Virus record (IMG/VR): IMGVR_UViG_3300047493_000037
Coordinates: 1 to 64,000 of that record
Origin: a virus
Direction: 5' to 3' (one strand)
DNA length: 64,000 nucleotides
A program made the translations under genes and the position numbers. Below the pieces are notes generated by a model, which was given only the letters and a program-made list of their open reading frames with translations, did no database searches and had not been told where the DNA came from. This document shows positions 50,543-59,652 of this stretch, one piece after another (position 1 is the stretch's first letter; the number at the start of each line of letters is the position of its first letter).

Positions 50543-53500
50543 ATGGCAAGATTCAAAGAACCAGCACAACTCCATAATCATAGTAAGTACTCTCTGCTCG
50601 ACGCAGTTCCTTCTCCGGAAGAGTGGGTTGGTTGGTGCTTAGAAACTGGCACACCTGCTTTGGCGGTTACTGATCACGGCACAGCTATATCAATGTACGA
50701 TGCTTTAAAGACAAAAGATTTCATTAAAGCATATAATAAAGAGCATGGTACCAACCATGAGTTGGACGCCGTCACTCTAATTCCTGCTGTAGAACTTTAT
50801 GTTAAGTTAAATGCAGAGGACAAGAGTCACTATCATATTACGGCTTGGGCTGCGAGTACTGAGGGTTATCACAACCTGATGAAGCTCTCTTCTATTGCAT
50901 ACAACGATACAGTTTCTTTCTATGGGTCGGTAAAGGCACGTGTCACGTTCGATCAGATCAAACAATATAAGAAGGGTATTAAATTTGGCACAGGATGTAT
51001 TGCAGGTCCGATTGGTAAAGCCTTCTGGGATAACAATAGAGCGCTTGCAGAAGAGCGATTCCTCATGTATCGCGAAATTTTTGGTGAAGAATTATACATT
51101 GAGTTCCATTGTAACGATGTCACTCATAACTTTAATAAACAAACTGGAGGTTTTGACCCTATCCCAGGCGACGAGTGCTCTTGCGACGGTAATAAGCAAA
51201 AACACTACAACCTCTTTCTCCGGGACATGGTTGATAAATACGGGGGCAAGCCTATTCCCGTAACCGATGCTCACTTTATTGCCCCAGAGGACAAGGTCAT
51301 TCAAGACTGTCTGTTGAAGAACGGTAATTCAAATGGTTGGTACTTCTATGAGTCATACCATCAACTTAGAGCAGAGGAAATGTATGGAAAACTCAGGGCA
51401 CATCTTGGAGACTGGTTGGACGAAAACAGGTTTGCCAGTTGGATCGACAACACGTATGAAGTTGCAAATGCTGCAAAAAACATCTACGTTAAATTTGAGT
51501 ACCATCTTCCAAGGGTTGCCATCCCAACGCATATTGAAGAAAAAACTAGTGATTATGATCTACAAACTTATGCTTACATGATGGAACTCATCAAGGAGCA
51601 TGGGCGTTGGAAGGAAGATCCAATTTATAAGGCCCGCTTTAAGCAAGAAGTTGATGTTATCATGAAGAATGAAAAGCTTAATTTCATACCATACTTCCTA
51701 ATTTATGAGGATATTGGTAGATTCGCCAGGTCGCAAGGTATCCTGCAAAACATTGCCCGTGGTTCTGCTGGTGGTTCTCTATTGAGCTATTACCTCAAGA
51801 TCATTCATGTTGATCCCATTAAGGCCAATCTACCATTCGAGCGCTTTCTGTCGCATGCCCGTATTCGCGCTGGCTCATTTCCTGATATAGATGCAGACAT
51901 CGGCGATCGTGCTCGATCTCTTATCATGGATTATCTTCGCAAGAAGTATGGTGCTGGGTTTGCCCAGATATCTACCTTCCAGAAGATGAAGACAAAGAAT
52001 GCTATTAAAGATGCAATGTTTGCTGTCTATGGGCGTAATCGTAATGACGTAGAAGTGAAATTAATCTGCGACTCTATTCCTGATTCACCTCAAGGAGTGG
52101 ATGAATATGATTTTCTGTATGGAGGTACCGATCAAGAGGGTAACTATAATCCAGGACAAGTAGAGCTTAATAAGAATTTGGCCAATTTTTTTGCTACATA
52201 TCCAGATGTAGAGAAGATGGTAAAGAAACTTATTGGCACTATTCGTGGTTGGTCTAGACATGCATCAGCATTTGTTATTTCAACTCTAGATCTTTCTGCT
52301 GAGCGCGTTCCAACTATGGTCATGAAAGATAAAGAGTTGGGCGATATCGTCTGTACTCAATATGATGCTTCAATGGTTGAAAAATGCAACCTAGTTAAGG
52401 CAGACATATTGGGCATTAAAACGTTAACTGCCGTTTCTGATTGTGTTGCACTTGTTAAAGATGAAGTCAATTATCTTGCAGAAGAAGAGGGCATGCCACT
52501 TATTTACAGGTTGCCTGAATCTGAAGCAGTGTACGTTGATTTTTATAATAAGGATACAGATTCGTCTTTTCAGTTCAACACTGAATTAATCAAGGGATAC
52601 ATCCAAGAGTTCTGCCCTACAAAGCGTACTGATCTAATGGCTATGACCGCCCTTTGTCGTCCTGGAGCGTTAGATGCGCCTCTCTACGATACGACAGCAG
52701 CCCAATACTATATGGATATTCGCAATGGAAAAAGAGATATAGAGTATCTACACAGCGATTTACAACCCATTCTAGAGTTTAGTAACGGCGTTTTTGTTTA
52801 TCAAGAAGAGGTTATGAAGTTTCTAGTTGAAGTTGCTGGTTATTCTTGGGAAGAATCTGACTTGATTCGTGGGGCTATTGCGAAGAAAAAGCATGATGTC
52901 ATCATGAACACTTTTGATCGTATTCGCGTTTCTTGCAGAGCTAGAGGATGGACAGATGAGGCTATAGAGACTGTTTGTCAACAGATTCAAGCTTTTGCCA
53001 GGTATTCTTTTAATAAGTCTCACTCTCATGCATACGGCGAATTAGGATATATCACTATGTATCTCAAGCATTACCACCCATTTGAGTGGTGGGCTAGTGT
53101 GTTAAATGTGTATATTGACGATGAAGTTAAGGTTAGACAATATATGTCTAAACTTGGACCAATTGTCAGACCGCCTTCTTTAAAGTACCCTACGAATAAG
53201 TTTGAAGTTCGTGAGATCGACGGCGAGAAATTTATTGTTACCCCTCTTTCTGCAATCAAGGGAGTTGGTCCTGCCGTTGTTAAAGAACTTTGCAATAAGG
53301 GCCCATTCCCCACACTAGAAGACTTTGTTAAGAGAATTGACCACGCGAAGGTTAATTCTGGTGGTATCTCTTACCTTATCAAGGGTAGAGCCGCAGATGA
53401 CATGATGGATATGTCTATTGCAGATTATGGCACTCGCAGAGAGGCATTTATTAACACATATAAAAAGCTTAGAGGCAAAGAGATTAAGTTGCAGCCAGAA

Positions 53501-53977
53501 GTGTTCCAGTTTGATCCCCTTTCCATCTTCTTGATGGAAAAGGAATACAACCAAGCATTTAATAAGAATCTATTATCTGATAAAGCTATAGTAAGTATTA
53601 TTAAGAATAGATGGAATGCTCTCACTGAAACCGGTAGAGCCGGAGTTCCTTTGATGATGGGCGATGTTCCAATTTTATCAACTATTAAAGTCGCAGAAGG
53701 TTTAGTTAAAAAAGACTTTGATAAAGAAGTTGGGATGATTTTGCTTTATGAGTCCTCTGAGTTTACAAAAGGCATTTCTAAGAAGACTGGAAGACCTTGG
53801 TCTAAGGTTGCGGTTTACCTCTCTGATGGGTTTACTACGTTAGAGTGCACTTACTGGGATAAGAAGTCTGCATTAGGTTGGTCTAAGAACAGTATTGTAT
53901 ATGTACGTGGCAAACTTAAACCTGGTTGGAAAACTCCAGTAAACTTACAAATTGAAGAGATTGAACGTATTGAATAG
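50543..53977 (+). CDS. dnaE: DNA polymerase III alpha subunit (family C), amber stop
   Basis: The start at ATG 50543 (MARFKEPAQLHNHSKYSLLD) gives 1144 residues, close to E. coli DnaE. An earlier ATG at 50513 lies inside a terminator and is rejected. The PHP domain has HNH (11-13) and TDHGT (about 42-46). The palm has RGSAGGSLL (about 403-411) and the catalytic PDIDADI (about 447-453). Further motifs are YQEEVMKF (about 753) and FNKSHSHAYGELGY (about 823). A C-terminal OB-like region follows (1065-1144). No beta clamp or clamp loader is seen here. It ends in TAG, and two more in-frame TAGs lead into the next ORF. Confidence 0.95.
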   Translation: MARFKEPAQLHNHSKYSLLDAVPSPEEWVGWCLETGTPALAVTDHGTAISMYDALKTKDFIKAYNKEHGTNHELDAVTLIPAVELYVKLNAEDKSHYHITAWAASTEGYHNLMKLSSIAYNDTVSFYGSVKARVTFDQIKQYKKGIKFGTGCIAGPIGKAFWDNNRALAEERFLMYREIFGEELYIEFHCNDVTHNFNKQTGGFDPIPGDECSCDGNKQKHYNLFLRDMVDKYGGKPIPVTDAHFIAPEDKVIQDCLLKNGNSNGWYFYESYHQLRAEEMYGKLRAHLGDWLDENRFASWIDNTYEVANAAKNIYVKFEYHLPRVAIPTHIEEKTSDYDLQTYAYMMELIKEHGRWKEDPIYKARFKQEVDVIMKNEKLNFIPYFLIYEDIGRFARSQGILQNIARGSAGGSLLSYYLKIIHVDPIKANLPFERFLSHARIRAGSFPDIDADIGDRARSLIMDYLRKKYGAGFAQISTFQKMKTKNAIKDAMFAVYGRNRNDVEVKLICDSIPDSPQGVDEYDFLYGGTDQEGNYNPGQVELNKNLANFFATYPDVEKMVKKLIGTIRGWSRHASAFVISTLDLSAERVPTMVMKDKELGDIVCTQYDASMVEKCNLVKADILGIKTLTAVSDCVALVKDEVNYLAEEEGMPLIYRLPESEAVYVDFYNKDTDSSFQFNTELIKGYIQEFCPTKRTDLMAMTALCRPGALDAPLYDTTAAQYYMDIRNGKRDIEYLHSDLQPILEFSNGVFVYQEEVMKFLVEVAGYSWEESDLIRGAIAKKKHDVIMNTFDRIRVSCRARGWTDEAIETVCQQIQAFARYSFNKSHSHAYGELGYITMYLKHYHPFEWWASVLNVYIDDEVKVRQYMSKLGPIVRPPSLKYPTNKFEVREIDGEKFIVTPLSAIKGVGPAVVKELCNKGPFPTLEDFVKRIDHAKVNSGGISYLIKGRAADDMMDMSIADYGTRREAFINTYKKLRGKEIKLQPEVFQFDPLSIFLMEKEYNQAFNKNLLSDKAIVSIIKNRWNALTETGRAGVPLMMGDVPILSTIKVAEGLVKKDFDKEVGMILLYESSEFTKGISKKTGRPWSKVAVYLSDGFTTLECTYWDKKSALGWSKNSIVYVRGKLKPGWKTPVNLQIEEIERIE

Positions 53978-54019
53978 CTCAGAGAAATGAAATAGGTACT
54001 ATCTTTATAGGAGAAAACG

Positions 54020-54535
54020 ATGGCAAAATTTGTAGTAGTTAATAAGGCACCAGAAACTCTAGAAAAAGGCGAAATTGTAATCAATCAGCCGGATTTTATG
54101 GAGCAAATTGTTGCTAACATCAAGAAGGCACCAAAGCATAAGCAAACTGCTATCAATCATCTTAGAGAAGTTCTAACCTCTATTGGTCAAAAGTATGATC
54201 AAGATATGAACGTTTTTAAGATTAGGTTATTGAATTACGAAGGTTTGCCTTTTAACGATAATAAGGATCTCTCTGACATAGTTGTAAGGGTGCTTAAAAA
54301 TGAGTATCCAGTTCTTTTTGACAAGTATCTTGATCATGAACTTAAAAATAGGCCTGCTAATACAAAGTTGATTTATTATGTTGGCAACTTTACAAGTGCA
54401 GCACCTTTTTATAATGCTGGATTAGATCTTATAGAAGAAAAAGATATCGAGTCTTATATGACAGGAAAACCTAAGAAGGTAGTTGGTAAGCCAGCTATTA
54501 CTAAAGAGGAGGCTGAAGGGAATGGCGTCAGCTAA
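54020..54535 (+). CDS. hypothetical protein downstream of and in frame with the polymerase, 171 aa
   Basis: TAGGAG precedes ATG 54020. The 171-residue product is mixed alpha/beta (MAKFVVVNKAPETLEKGEIVIN) with a helical middle and an acidic/lysine-rich end. No family is recognised. It lies in the same frame as the polymerase, and the 42-base gap contains TAG, TAG, TAG and no other stop. With the phage's CUA tRNA a polymerase fusion could form. It can also be translated on its own. Confidence 0.6.
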   Translation: MAKFVVVNKAPETLEKGEIVINQPDFMEQIVANIKKAPKHKQTAINHLREVLTSIGQKYDQDMNVFKIRLLNYEGLPFNDNKDLSDIVVRVLKNEYPVLFDKYLDHELKNRPANTKLIYYVGNFTSAAPFYNAGLDLIEEKDIESYMTGKPKKVVGKPAITKEEAEGNGVS

Positions 54536-54668
54536 TTACAATGAATGTGCCGACTGTGGAGAAAAAGTTGGTGAAGATAGTTTTTGTGAAGTGTGTGGAG
54601 ATGACGTCTGCGAAATGTGCATGGATACCCACTTAGAAGACTATCACGGCTCTAGTGGTGACGATTAA
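54522..54668 (+). CDS. small zinc-binding protein, 48 aa
   Basis: The start is at ATG 54522, overlapping the previous gene by 14 bases, behind an AGGAGG at about 54507-54512. The 48 residues contain C9-x2-C12, C22-x2-C25, C30-x2-C33 and two histidines (H37, H42). This makes a two-site treble-clef or B-box-like zinc module. The rest is acidic. A protein-binding or nucleic-acid-binding adaptor role is possible. Confidence 0.6.
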   Translation: MASANYNECADCGEKVGEDSFCEVCGDDVCEMCMDTHLEDYHGSSGDD

Positions 54669-54681
54669 TAAGAAAACGTGG

Positions 54682-54687
54682 TATAAT
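54682..54687 (+). promoter_or_regulatory. -10 box (TATAAT) for the SSB-RecA operon
   Basis: TATAAT preceded by GTGG lies 45 bases before ATG 54733. Confidence 0.5.
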
Positions 54688-54732
54688 ATATCTACGCCAA
54701 TGTTGGCCTTTAATGTATCTATGGAGAAAAAT

Positions 54733-55770
54733 ATGACAAATACTAAAATTAAGCTCAATCTCGATTCCCTAAAATCCCGCAAAGAATGGAAAAGACATAA
54801 AGTGAAAGATGGTCACAACATCTATCGCATTCTTCCCCCATTTGGCGAATCTTCAAATGGCTATCCTTATCGTAAGTGGCAAATTATCTGGGGCCTAGTT
54901 GACCCAGAAAGTGGCCGTGCTCGCCCATTTGCTTCTTCTATGACATCTGAAAAGCGTTGCCCTGTTACTGAGTATGTTTATCAACTCAAGGATCGCGCTG
55001 AAACTATGGCAGCAGAACTTAAGGCTGCTGGTAACAGTGAAGAAGATGTTCGTGCTCGCCTAAAAGATCTCCAAGATCTTATTGGCAACCTAATTCCTAA
55101 AACTGTTTATGTTTATAATGCAGCTGATAAAGCTGGTGAAGTTGGACTTCTTGAACTTAAGTCTACTGCACATAAGGACATGAAGGAAAAGATGAACCAG
55201 TACATCAACGACTATAATCAAGATCCTACTTCACTTAACAGTGCAGACGATGATTCTGGTGTTTGGTTTGATATCAGTCGTACAAATCTCACCGGCAAGT
55301 TCCGTGACACGACCTATAAGGTTGAAAAGCTTCAATCTAAGGTTAAGGCGCCTTCTGGTGGTGTTTCGTTTGTCGATGACCGTTCCCCTCTACCTGACGC
55401 AGTGGTCGAAAACTATGATAATTTGGCATATGATTTGTCATCTATCTATCAATCAAAGTCGTATGATGAACTCAAGGAAGTGCTTGACGCTAATATGCCA
55501 GGTATTATCGAAATGGTTCCAGATGCTGATCTTACGATTCAACCATCCCTAGCTAATGACTACCGCGCAACGCATGCTTTAGAAAAAGCAGTTACAAAAA
55601 CTGCTGCACAATCTGCTAAGACCGTTGGCACTTCTAAAGTTGCTCTTAAGTTGAACGATGGTGATGACGCTGAGGAAACTACAACTCGCCCCGTAAAGTC
55701 GGCAAGCAAAGCAGTTTCAACTGCTTCTGATGACTTCATGACCCAAGCGGATGCAATCCTAAACTCCTAA
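54733..55770 (+). CDS. single-stranded DNA-binding protein, gp32-like
   Basis: GGAG with 6-base spacing sets the start at ATG 54733 (earlier ATGs at 54700 and 54721 are in frame), giving 345 residues. The N-terminus (LKSRKEWKRHKVKDGHNIYRILPP) and the 'YPYRKWQIIWGLVDPESGRARPFAS' core, with C-x-V-type segments, match phage gp32-like OB folds. The C-terminal 40 residues are acidic and end in DDFMTQADAILNS, the flexible tail that recruits partner proteins. It should coat ssDNA at the fork and cooperate with the adjacent RecA-like protein. Confidence 0.82.
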   Translation: MTNTKIKLNLDSLKSRKEWKRHKVKDGHNIYRILPPFGESSNGYPYRKWQIIWGLVDPESGRARPFASSMTSEKRCPVTEYVYQLKDRAETMAAELKAAGNSEEDVRARLKDLQDLIGNLIPKTVYVYNAADKAGEVGLLELKSTAHKDMKEKMNQYINDYNQDPTSLNSADDDSGVWFDISRTNLTGKFRDTTYKVEKLQSKVKAPSGGVSFVDDRSPLPDAVVENYDNLAYDLSSIYQSKSYDELKEVLDANMPGIIEMVPDADLTIQPSLANDYRATHALEKAVTKTAAQSAKTVGTSKVALKLNDGDDAEETTTRPVKSASKAVSTASDDFMTQADAILNS

Positions 55771-55778
55771 GGTGATAA

Positions 55779-56225
55779 ATGAGTGATCTTACCGAAAAGG
55801 TAGATGTCACTCGTCTCGCCCACTATGTAAATAAGATCGAGGAGCTGTCGTCTATATCAAAGACGATGGCCCCTCGATTTTTACAAGATTACATTATGGG
55901 TCAGGACGTAGCTGCTCATCTATTAGCAAAAGCAATACAGGCAGATTCTAAGGCCAAGGCAAATCTTGATTATGTGGAATCTATTGCATATCTCGAGAAG
56001 GCTCGTGAGTACTTAGAAAAGAATAATATCAAAGATACTAGTGAAGCTAGAAAGCAATATGTAAATATTGATGTCGATGTGAAGGCAGCAAAAGATGTAA
56101 AGGCCGGAACAGAAGCATTTGTTACTTTGTTTAAGAGTAAACTTTCGCAACTTAGACAAGCACATGATGACCTAAAAAAGATCGCATATGGCGATCAAAA
56201 TCTAACCCCATATGAAGGAATGTAA
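55779..56225 (+). CDS. hypothetical helical protein between SSB and RecA, 148 aa
   Basis: The protein has 148 residues, nearly all helical and charged, with likely coiled coils (KAREYLEKNNIKDTSEARKQY, LFKSKLSQLRQAHDDLKK). AAGGTG precedes the ATG. Its place between SSB and RecA raises the possibility of a recombination mediator such as T4 UvsY, which has 137 residues, but there is no shared motif I can point to. Confidence 0.5.
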   Translation: MSDLTEKVDVTRLAHYVNKIEELSSISKTMAPRFLQDYIMGQDVAAHLLAKAIQADSKAKANLDYVESIAYLEKAREYLEKNNIKDTSEARKQYVNIDVDVKAAKDVKAGTEAFVTLFKSKLSQLRQAHDDLKKIAYGDQNLTPYEGM

Positions 56226-56226
56226 G

Positions 56227-56514
56227 ATGAAATTCACAAGAGCAAGTAAGAAAGATAAGACGTTGGTAACTGTTTCACTTAGTGCATTAGATAACGAAGT
56301 TAACTTGTCAGTAAATGGTCCGGAGATACTTTTTGTAGAATTGATGCAGGGTGATGAATTCATTTTGACAGTGGACAAGGTTAGAACCTTGTTCAGAGTT
56401 AATAGAGAAGGCAAAACTGCAACAACCCATAGCTTTCCAAGGGCTTTGAGATTGCCTACTGTCAGCAGGCCTACTAATGCTGAAGTCGATAACATTGCAG
56501 ACTTTATTGAGTAA
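56227..56514 (+). CDS. hypothetical protein, 95 aa
   Basis: The start at 56227 follows GAAGGA in the end of the previous gene. An earlier in-frame ATG (56212) is less well placed. The product has alternating beta strands (LVTVSLSALDNEVNLSVNG, EFILTVDKVRTLFRVN) and may be a small beta fold. No family is recognised. Confidence 0.5.
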   Translation: MKFTRASKKDKTLVTVSLSALDNEVNLSVNGPEILFVELMQGDEFILTVDKVRTLFRVNREGKTATTHSFPRALRLPTVSRPTNAEVDNIADFIE

Positions 56515-56523
56515 GGAATTATT

Positions 56524-57636
56524 ATGTCAAAGTGGTTAACGAGACTTACAAGTGATTTTGGTACTATTGCAGCAGCTCTTAATACGAATATGGCACCCGT
56601 AGTTAAGTCTCGTTCACCATCTTTGAACTGGGCTACATCTATTGGTGGATTTCAACCTGGCAAGATCTCAGTCCTATATGGACCTGAGAGTGCGGGTAAG
56701 AGTCTTCTGGCTATGATGGCAATTGCTGATGCGCAAAAACTTGACCCAGACGCAATCTTTATCTGGTTTGATGCCGAGTTTTCCTTCAATCTGTCTTTGT
56801 TTGTTAAGATTGGCGGAGATGCTAATAGGTTAATTGTTCGCAAAAGCAATGACCCTCTTAAGATCTTCGACTATATTGGCGGAGAAATGCTTGAGGCCCT
56901 TCAAGAAGGTGCACCTATTAAGGGTATTGTTATTGACTCTATCAAGGCAATTCGATATCCTAAAGAAACTAACATGAAGCAGACAACGGACCAGAAGATG
57001 GGTGGAACCGGTGCAAGCTATCTCCCATCTACTCTAAAGCTAGTTGTTCCTGTTATTGCTGAATATAAGTTGCTTACATTCTTTATTCAACAGGTCACTA
57101 TGGAAATCGATCCAATGAAGGCATTGCGTAATCCATATGTGATCACTGAGGGGCGTGCTCTTAAGCATGCAGCAGATTTGATGTTAGAGATTGTGAAACT
57201 TGACACTAAGAATGGCGTTGTAGAGTCTGGTGAAACTATCACTGGAGCTGCACAGCAAACTGGTCACAAGGTTCGTGTTAAGGTTAAGAAGAATCGTTTG
57301 GGTGCTCCAGCTCGTATGGCTCAATTTACCTATCATTATGATCATGGGATCATTGACACTGCTTCGGAAATCTTTGAACTTGGCAAATCTTTAGGCGTCG
57401 TGTTCCATCCTATTAGTGCAACTACTGGTAAAGAGAATAACATGGTGTGGCAGTTTGGTAATTATGACCCTATTAAGGGCGAAGATAACATGAAAGCTTT
57501 TGTAATCTCTTCTAAGAGAGTGCAAGAAGAGATTATGGAAGCTTGCTACTCTCATAGGGATAGCGAAGTTCAATTAGACGCATCTGGTTTTGTGGTTGAA
57601 GATGGAGATGCAGTTGAACTTAATTTAGGAGATTAA
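56524..57636 (+). CDS. RecA/UvsX-like recombinase
   Basis: A 370-residue strand-exchange ATPase. Walker A is GPESAGKS (53-60). The 'FIWFDAEFSFN' strand follows. Walker B is GIVIDSIKAI (about 134-143). Next come 'QKMGGTGASYLPSTLKLV' (L1-like region) and a loop-2 equivalent with FFIQQVTME. The layout is that of RecA/UvsX, although the N-terminal oligomerisation segment is short. It works with SSB and gp46/gp47 in recombination-dependent replication and repair. Its gene directly precedes a metallophosphoesterase whose GTG follows the stop without a gap. Confidence 0.88.
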   Translation: MSKWLTRLTSDFGTIAAALNTNMAPVVKSRSPSLNWATSIGGFQPGKISVLYGPESAGKSLLAMMAIADAQKLDPDAIFIWFDAEFSFNLSLFVKIGGDANRLIVRKSNDPLKIFDYIGGEMLEALQEGAPIKGIVIDSIKAIRYPKETNMKQTTDQKMGGTGASYLPSTLKLVVPVIAEYKLLTFFIQQVTMEIDPMKALRNPYVITEGRALKHAADLMLEIVKLDTKNGVVESGETITGAAQQTGHKVRVKVKKNRLGAPARMAQFTYHYDHGIIDTASEIFELGKSLGVVFHPISATTGKENNMVWQFGNYDPIKGEDNMKAFVISSKRVQEEIMEACYSHRDSEVQLDASGFVVEDGDAVELNLGD

Positions 57637-58227
57637 GTGATTTACTTCACATCGGACATACATTTCTGGCATGCAAACGTTATTAAGTATTGTAATAGGC
57701 CGTTTGCCAACGTAGAGGAAATGAATGAGGCGATTATCAAAAATTGGAACGATGTCGTCAAGCCAGAAGATACAGTCTACTGCCTTGGCGACATCAGTTT
57801 GTCGTTTAAGCCAATTGAAATTTATTCCGGCAGACTCAATGGCACTAAGTACCTGGTTCCTGGAAACCATGATTTCTGCCATTCCTACCATAAAAAGGGC
57901 GGTCGCAACCCAGAGACACGTAAGCACTGGATCGAAAGGTATGAAGCGCATGGCTGGAAGGTGTTACCGGAACAAACAACATTAGATATACCTGGTGTTG
58001 CCATTGTTAATGTTTGTCATCATCCATATGTCTTATTAGGACCTGGAGATGATAAGTATGCAAATTGGCGCCCTAATGATGACGGTAGATGGCTCATATG
58101 CGGCCATGTTCATGAAAAGTGGAAAGTTGTCGACAAGATGATTAACGTAGGTGTTGATCAATGGGGTTTTAAACCAGTTGCTATTACGGAGATAGAGAAG
58201 ATTATATGCTCATCCAATACTACTTAG
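57637..58227 (+). CDS. calcineurin-like metallophosphoesterase, amber stop
   Basis: The GTG start follows TAGGAG. The 196-residue protein has the full metallophosphoesterase set: D7-x-H9 (FTSDIHF), GD at 51-52 (CLGDIS), GNHD at 76-79, a later HH (VCHHPYVL) and CGHVHEKW. Such small phage enzymes may act on phosphodiesters or cyclic nucleotides. The substrate is not evident. It is distinct from the gp47 nuclease nearby. It ends in TAG at 58225-58227, and a second in-frame TAG comes 16 codons later within the overlapping next gene. Confidence 0.85.
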   Translation: MIYFTSDIHFWHANVIKYCNRPFANVEEMNEAIIKNWNDVVKPEDTVYCLGDISLSFKPIEIYSGRLNGTKYLVPGNHDFCHSYHKKGGRNPETRKHWIERYEAHGWKVLPEQTTLDIPGVAIVNVCHHPYVLLGPGDDKYANWRPNDDGRWLICGHVHEKWKVVDKMINVGVDQWGFKPVAITEIEKIICSSNTT

Positions 58228-58592
58228 CAGATGGCTCAGAGATTACTTACACAACTTCAATGGATATGCCCACTGTAGATGATGTTAGTAATATTGCTCT
58301 TATGTATTCACAAAAAAGGCAAAATTGTCTTCCAGAGTTTATTTTTATTAGCTCAAGAATTTATGGTGGTTTTATTTCTTCTATTGGCGGATATATGGGT
58401 CCAGTTCACGGTCCAGCGCCACACATTGTAAGCATCCACACATCTGTTGGACTACTCACTGTTAAAATTATGCCGTGGGCAACAGATACCAAACTTTTTC
58501 TTATTGGCAATATGGATGACTTTGAGCGCTATGATGTAGATAAAATCTTTGAAGATATTGTTTTGAAAGATTGCGAGCGCGAAGGTGGCTAA
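58206..58592 (+). CDS. hypothetical protein, 128 aa
   Basis: It begins 22 bases inside the metallophosphoesterase end and overlaps the gp47 start by 8 bases. The 128-residue product has a beta-rich, glycine-containing centre (FIFISSRIYGGFISSIGGYMGP) and an acidic C-terminus. No family is recognised. Confidence 0.5.
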   Translation: MLIQYYLADGSEITYTTSMDMPTVDDVSNIALMYSQKRQNCLPEFIFISSRIYGGFISSIGGYMGPVHGPAPHIVSIHTSVGLLTVKIMPWATDTKLFLIGNMDDFERYDVDKIFEDIVLKDCEREGG

Positions 58593-59601
58593 GGTTTTAT
58601 TTATCGGCGACCCGCATCTTAAAATTAATCGCTTCGATCTAGCCACTAGTTTCCTAAAGTGGTTAAATCAACTCATTATTGATCAGAAACCCGATCTTGT
58701 GGTTAATCTTGGCGATACATTTGATACTCACGCGGTGTTGCGTTCTGAGATTCTTAATGAGTTTATAAAGCATGTAGACGTTGTTAGGGCTCAAGGAATA
58801 CCGTATGTTTACCTTCTGGGTAACCATGACATGTATAAGCCCAACGATCCTAAATATCATGCATTGTTACCTTTTAAGGGTAAGATAGACAACTTTCATG
58901 TCATAGATGAAATTCAAGATTTTATGGGAATGACCTTTGTTCCTTATCAGCATAATGGCGCTAACTTTCCTAAGACTACAAAACCTATTGTAGTAGCTCA
59001 TCAAACTTTTATTGGAGCTGATTATGGCCCTATCCGTACTACCGAAGGCGTTGATGCGACAAGCATTAGTGGATGCGAGATTATCATCTCGGGTCACATA
59101 CATAAGAAATCAGTGCTCGGATCCGTACTATACGTCGGCTCGCCATTTAGCCAAAGTGCTGCTGATGTTGATCAGGTCAAAGGGATCACCATCTTTGACA
59201 CCAGTACATATCACACCTCATTTAACCAATGTCCCTTGCCGATGTGGAGAAGGTTCACCTTTGTCTTTGACCAGCAGAATAACTTTAGAGACTTGGAGCA
59301 GGAGATTACTTCAAGAGTGGCAGGATCTAGTGATCACTGGGTTATAGAACTAACTGGCCCTAAGGCAGAAGTAGTTGGCTTTCTTGGTTCTAAGGAGTAT
59401 CTTGCAGCCATTGATGGAGTAGATGTTAAGGTGAAAACAAAGTTTACTGATAATGAGAGAAAGAAGGTTTCTCTTGAAGCAAGAACGATGGAAACCATTG
59501 TATCAGAATATGTCCTTAAAGTGTATAATGGTTCTGTGAACAAGGAAGAGCTTTCTACGCTTGCTAAAAGCATCTTAAATGAATCTAGACTTAGCAAGTG
59601 A
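58585..59601 (+). CDS. recombination endonuclease subunit, gp47/SbcD/Mre11-like
   Basis: A 338-residue nuclease beginning with GTG. Motifs are GDPHLK (D9, H11), NLGDTFD (D44), GNHD (79-82), VAHQTF and SGHIHKK. The sequence 'YVGSPFSQSAADVDQVKGI' precedes a capping domain, as in SbcD/Mre11. The length matches T4 gp47 (339 aa). It should form a complex with the gp46-like ATPase at 46461 to process DNA ends. Confidence 0.9.
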   Translation: MAKVLFIGDPHLKINRFDLATSFLKWLNQLIIDQKPDLVVNLGDTFDTHAVLRSEILNEFIKHVDVVRAQGIPYVYLLGNHDMYKPNDPKYHALLPFKGKIDNFHVIDEIQDFMGMTFVPYQHNGANFPKTTKPIVVAHQTFIGADYGPIRTTEGVDATSISGCEIIISGHIHKKSVLGSVLYVGSPFSQSAADVDQVKGITIFDTSTYHTSFNQCPLPMWRRFTFVFDQQNNFRDLEQEITSRVAGSSDHWVIELTGPKAEVVGFLGSKEYLAAIDGVDVKVKTKFTDNERKKVSLEARTMETIVSEYVLKVYNGSVNKEELSTLAKSILNESRLSK

Positions 59602-59616
59602 AAGTTGATAACCTGA

Positions 59617-59622
59617 TATAAT
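59617..59622 (+). promoter_or_regulatory. -10 box (TATAAT) for the terminase operon
   Basis: TATAAT lies 30 bases before ATG 59653. The leader carries a hairpin next to the ribosome site. Confidence 0.5.
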
Positions 59623-59629
59623 AAGTGTA

Positions 59630-59643
59630 AGGTGGTTTCACCT
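59630..59643 (+). promoter_or_regulatory. 5'-leader hairpin directly before the ribosome site
   Basis: AGGTG-GTTT-CACCT forms a 5-bp hairpin that ends immediately before AGGAGA at 59644-59649. The arrangement matches the tube-gene leader at 8350. Confidence 0.5.
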
Positions 59644-59652
59644 AGGAGAAGT

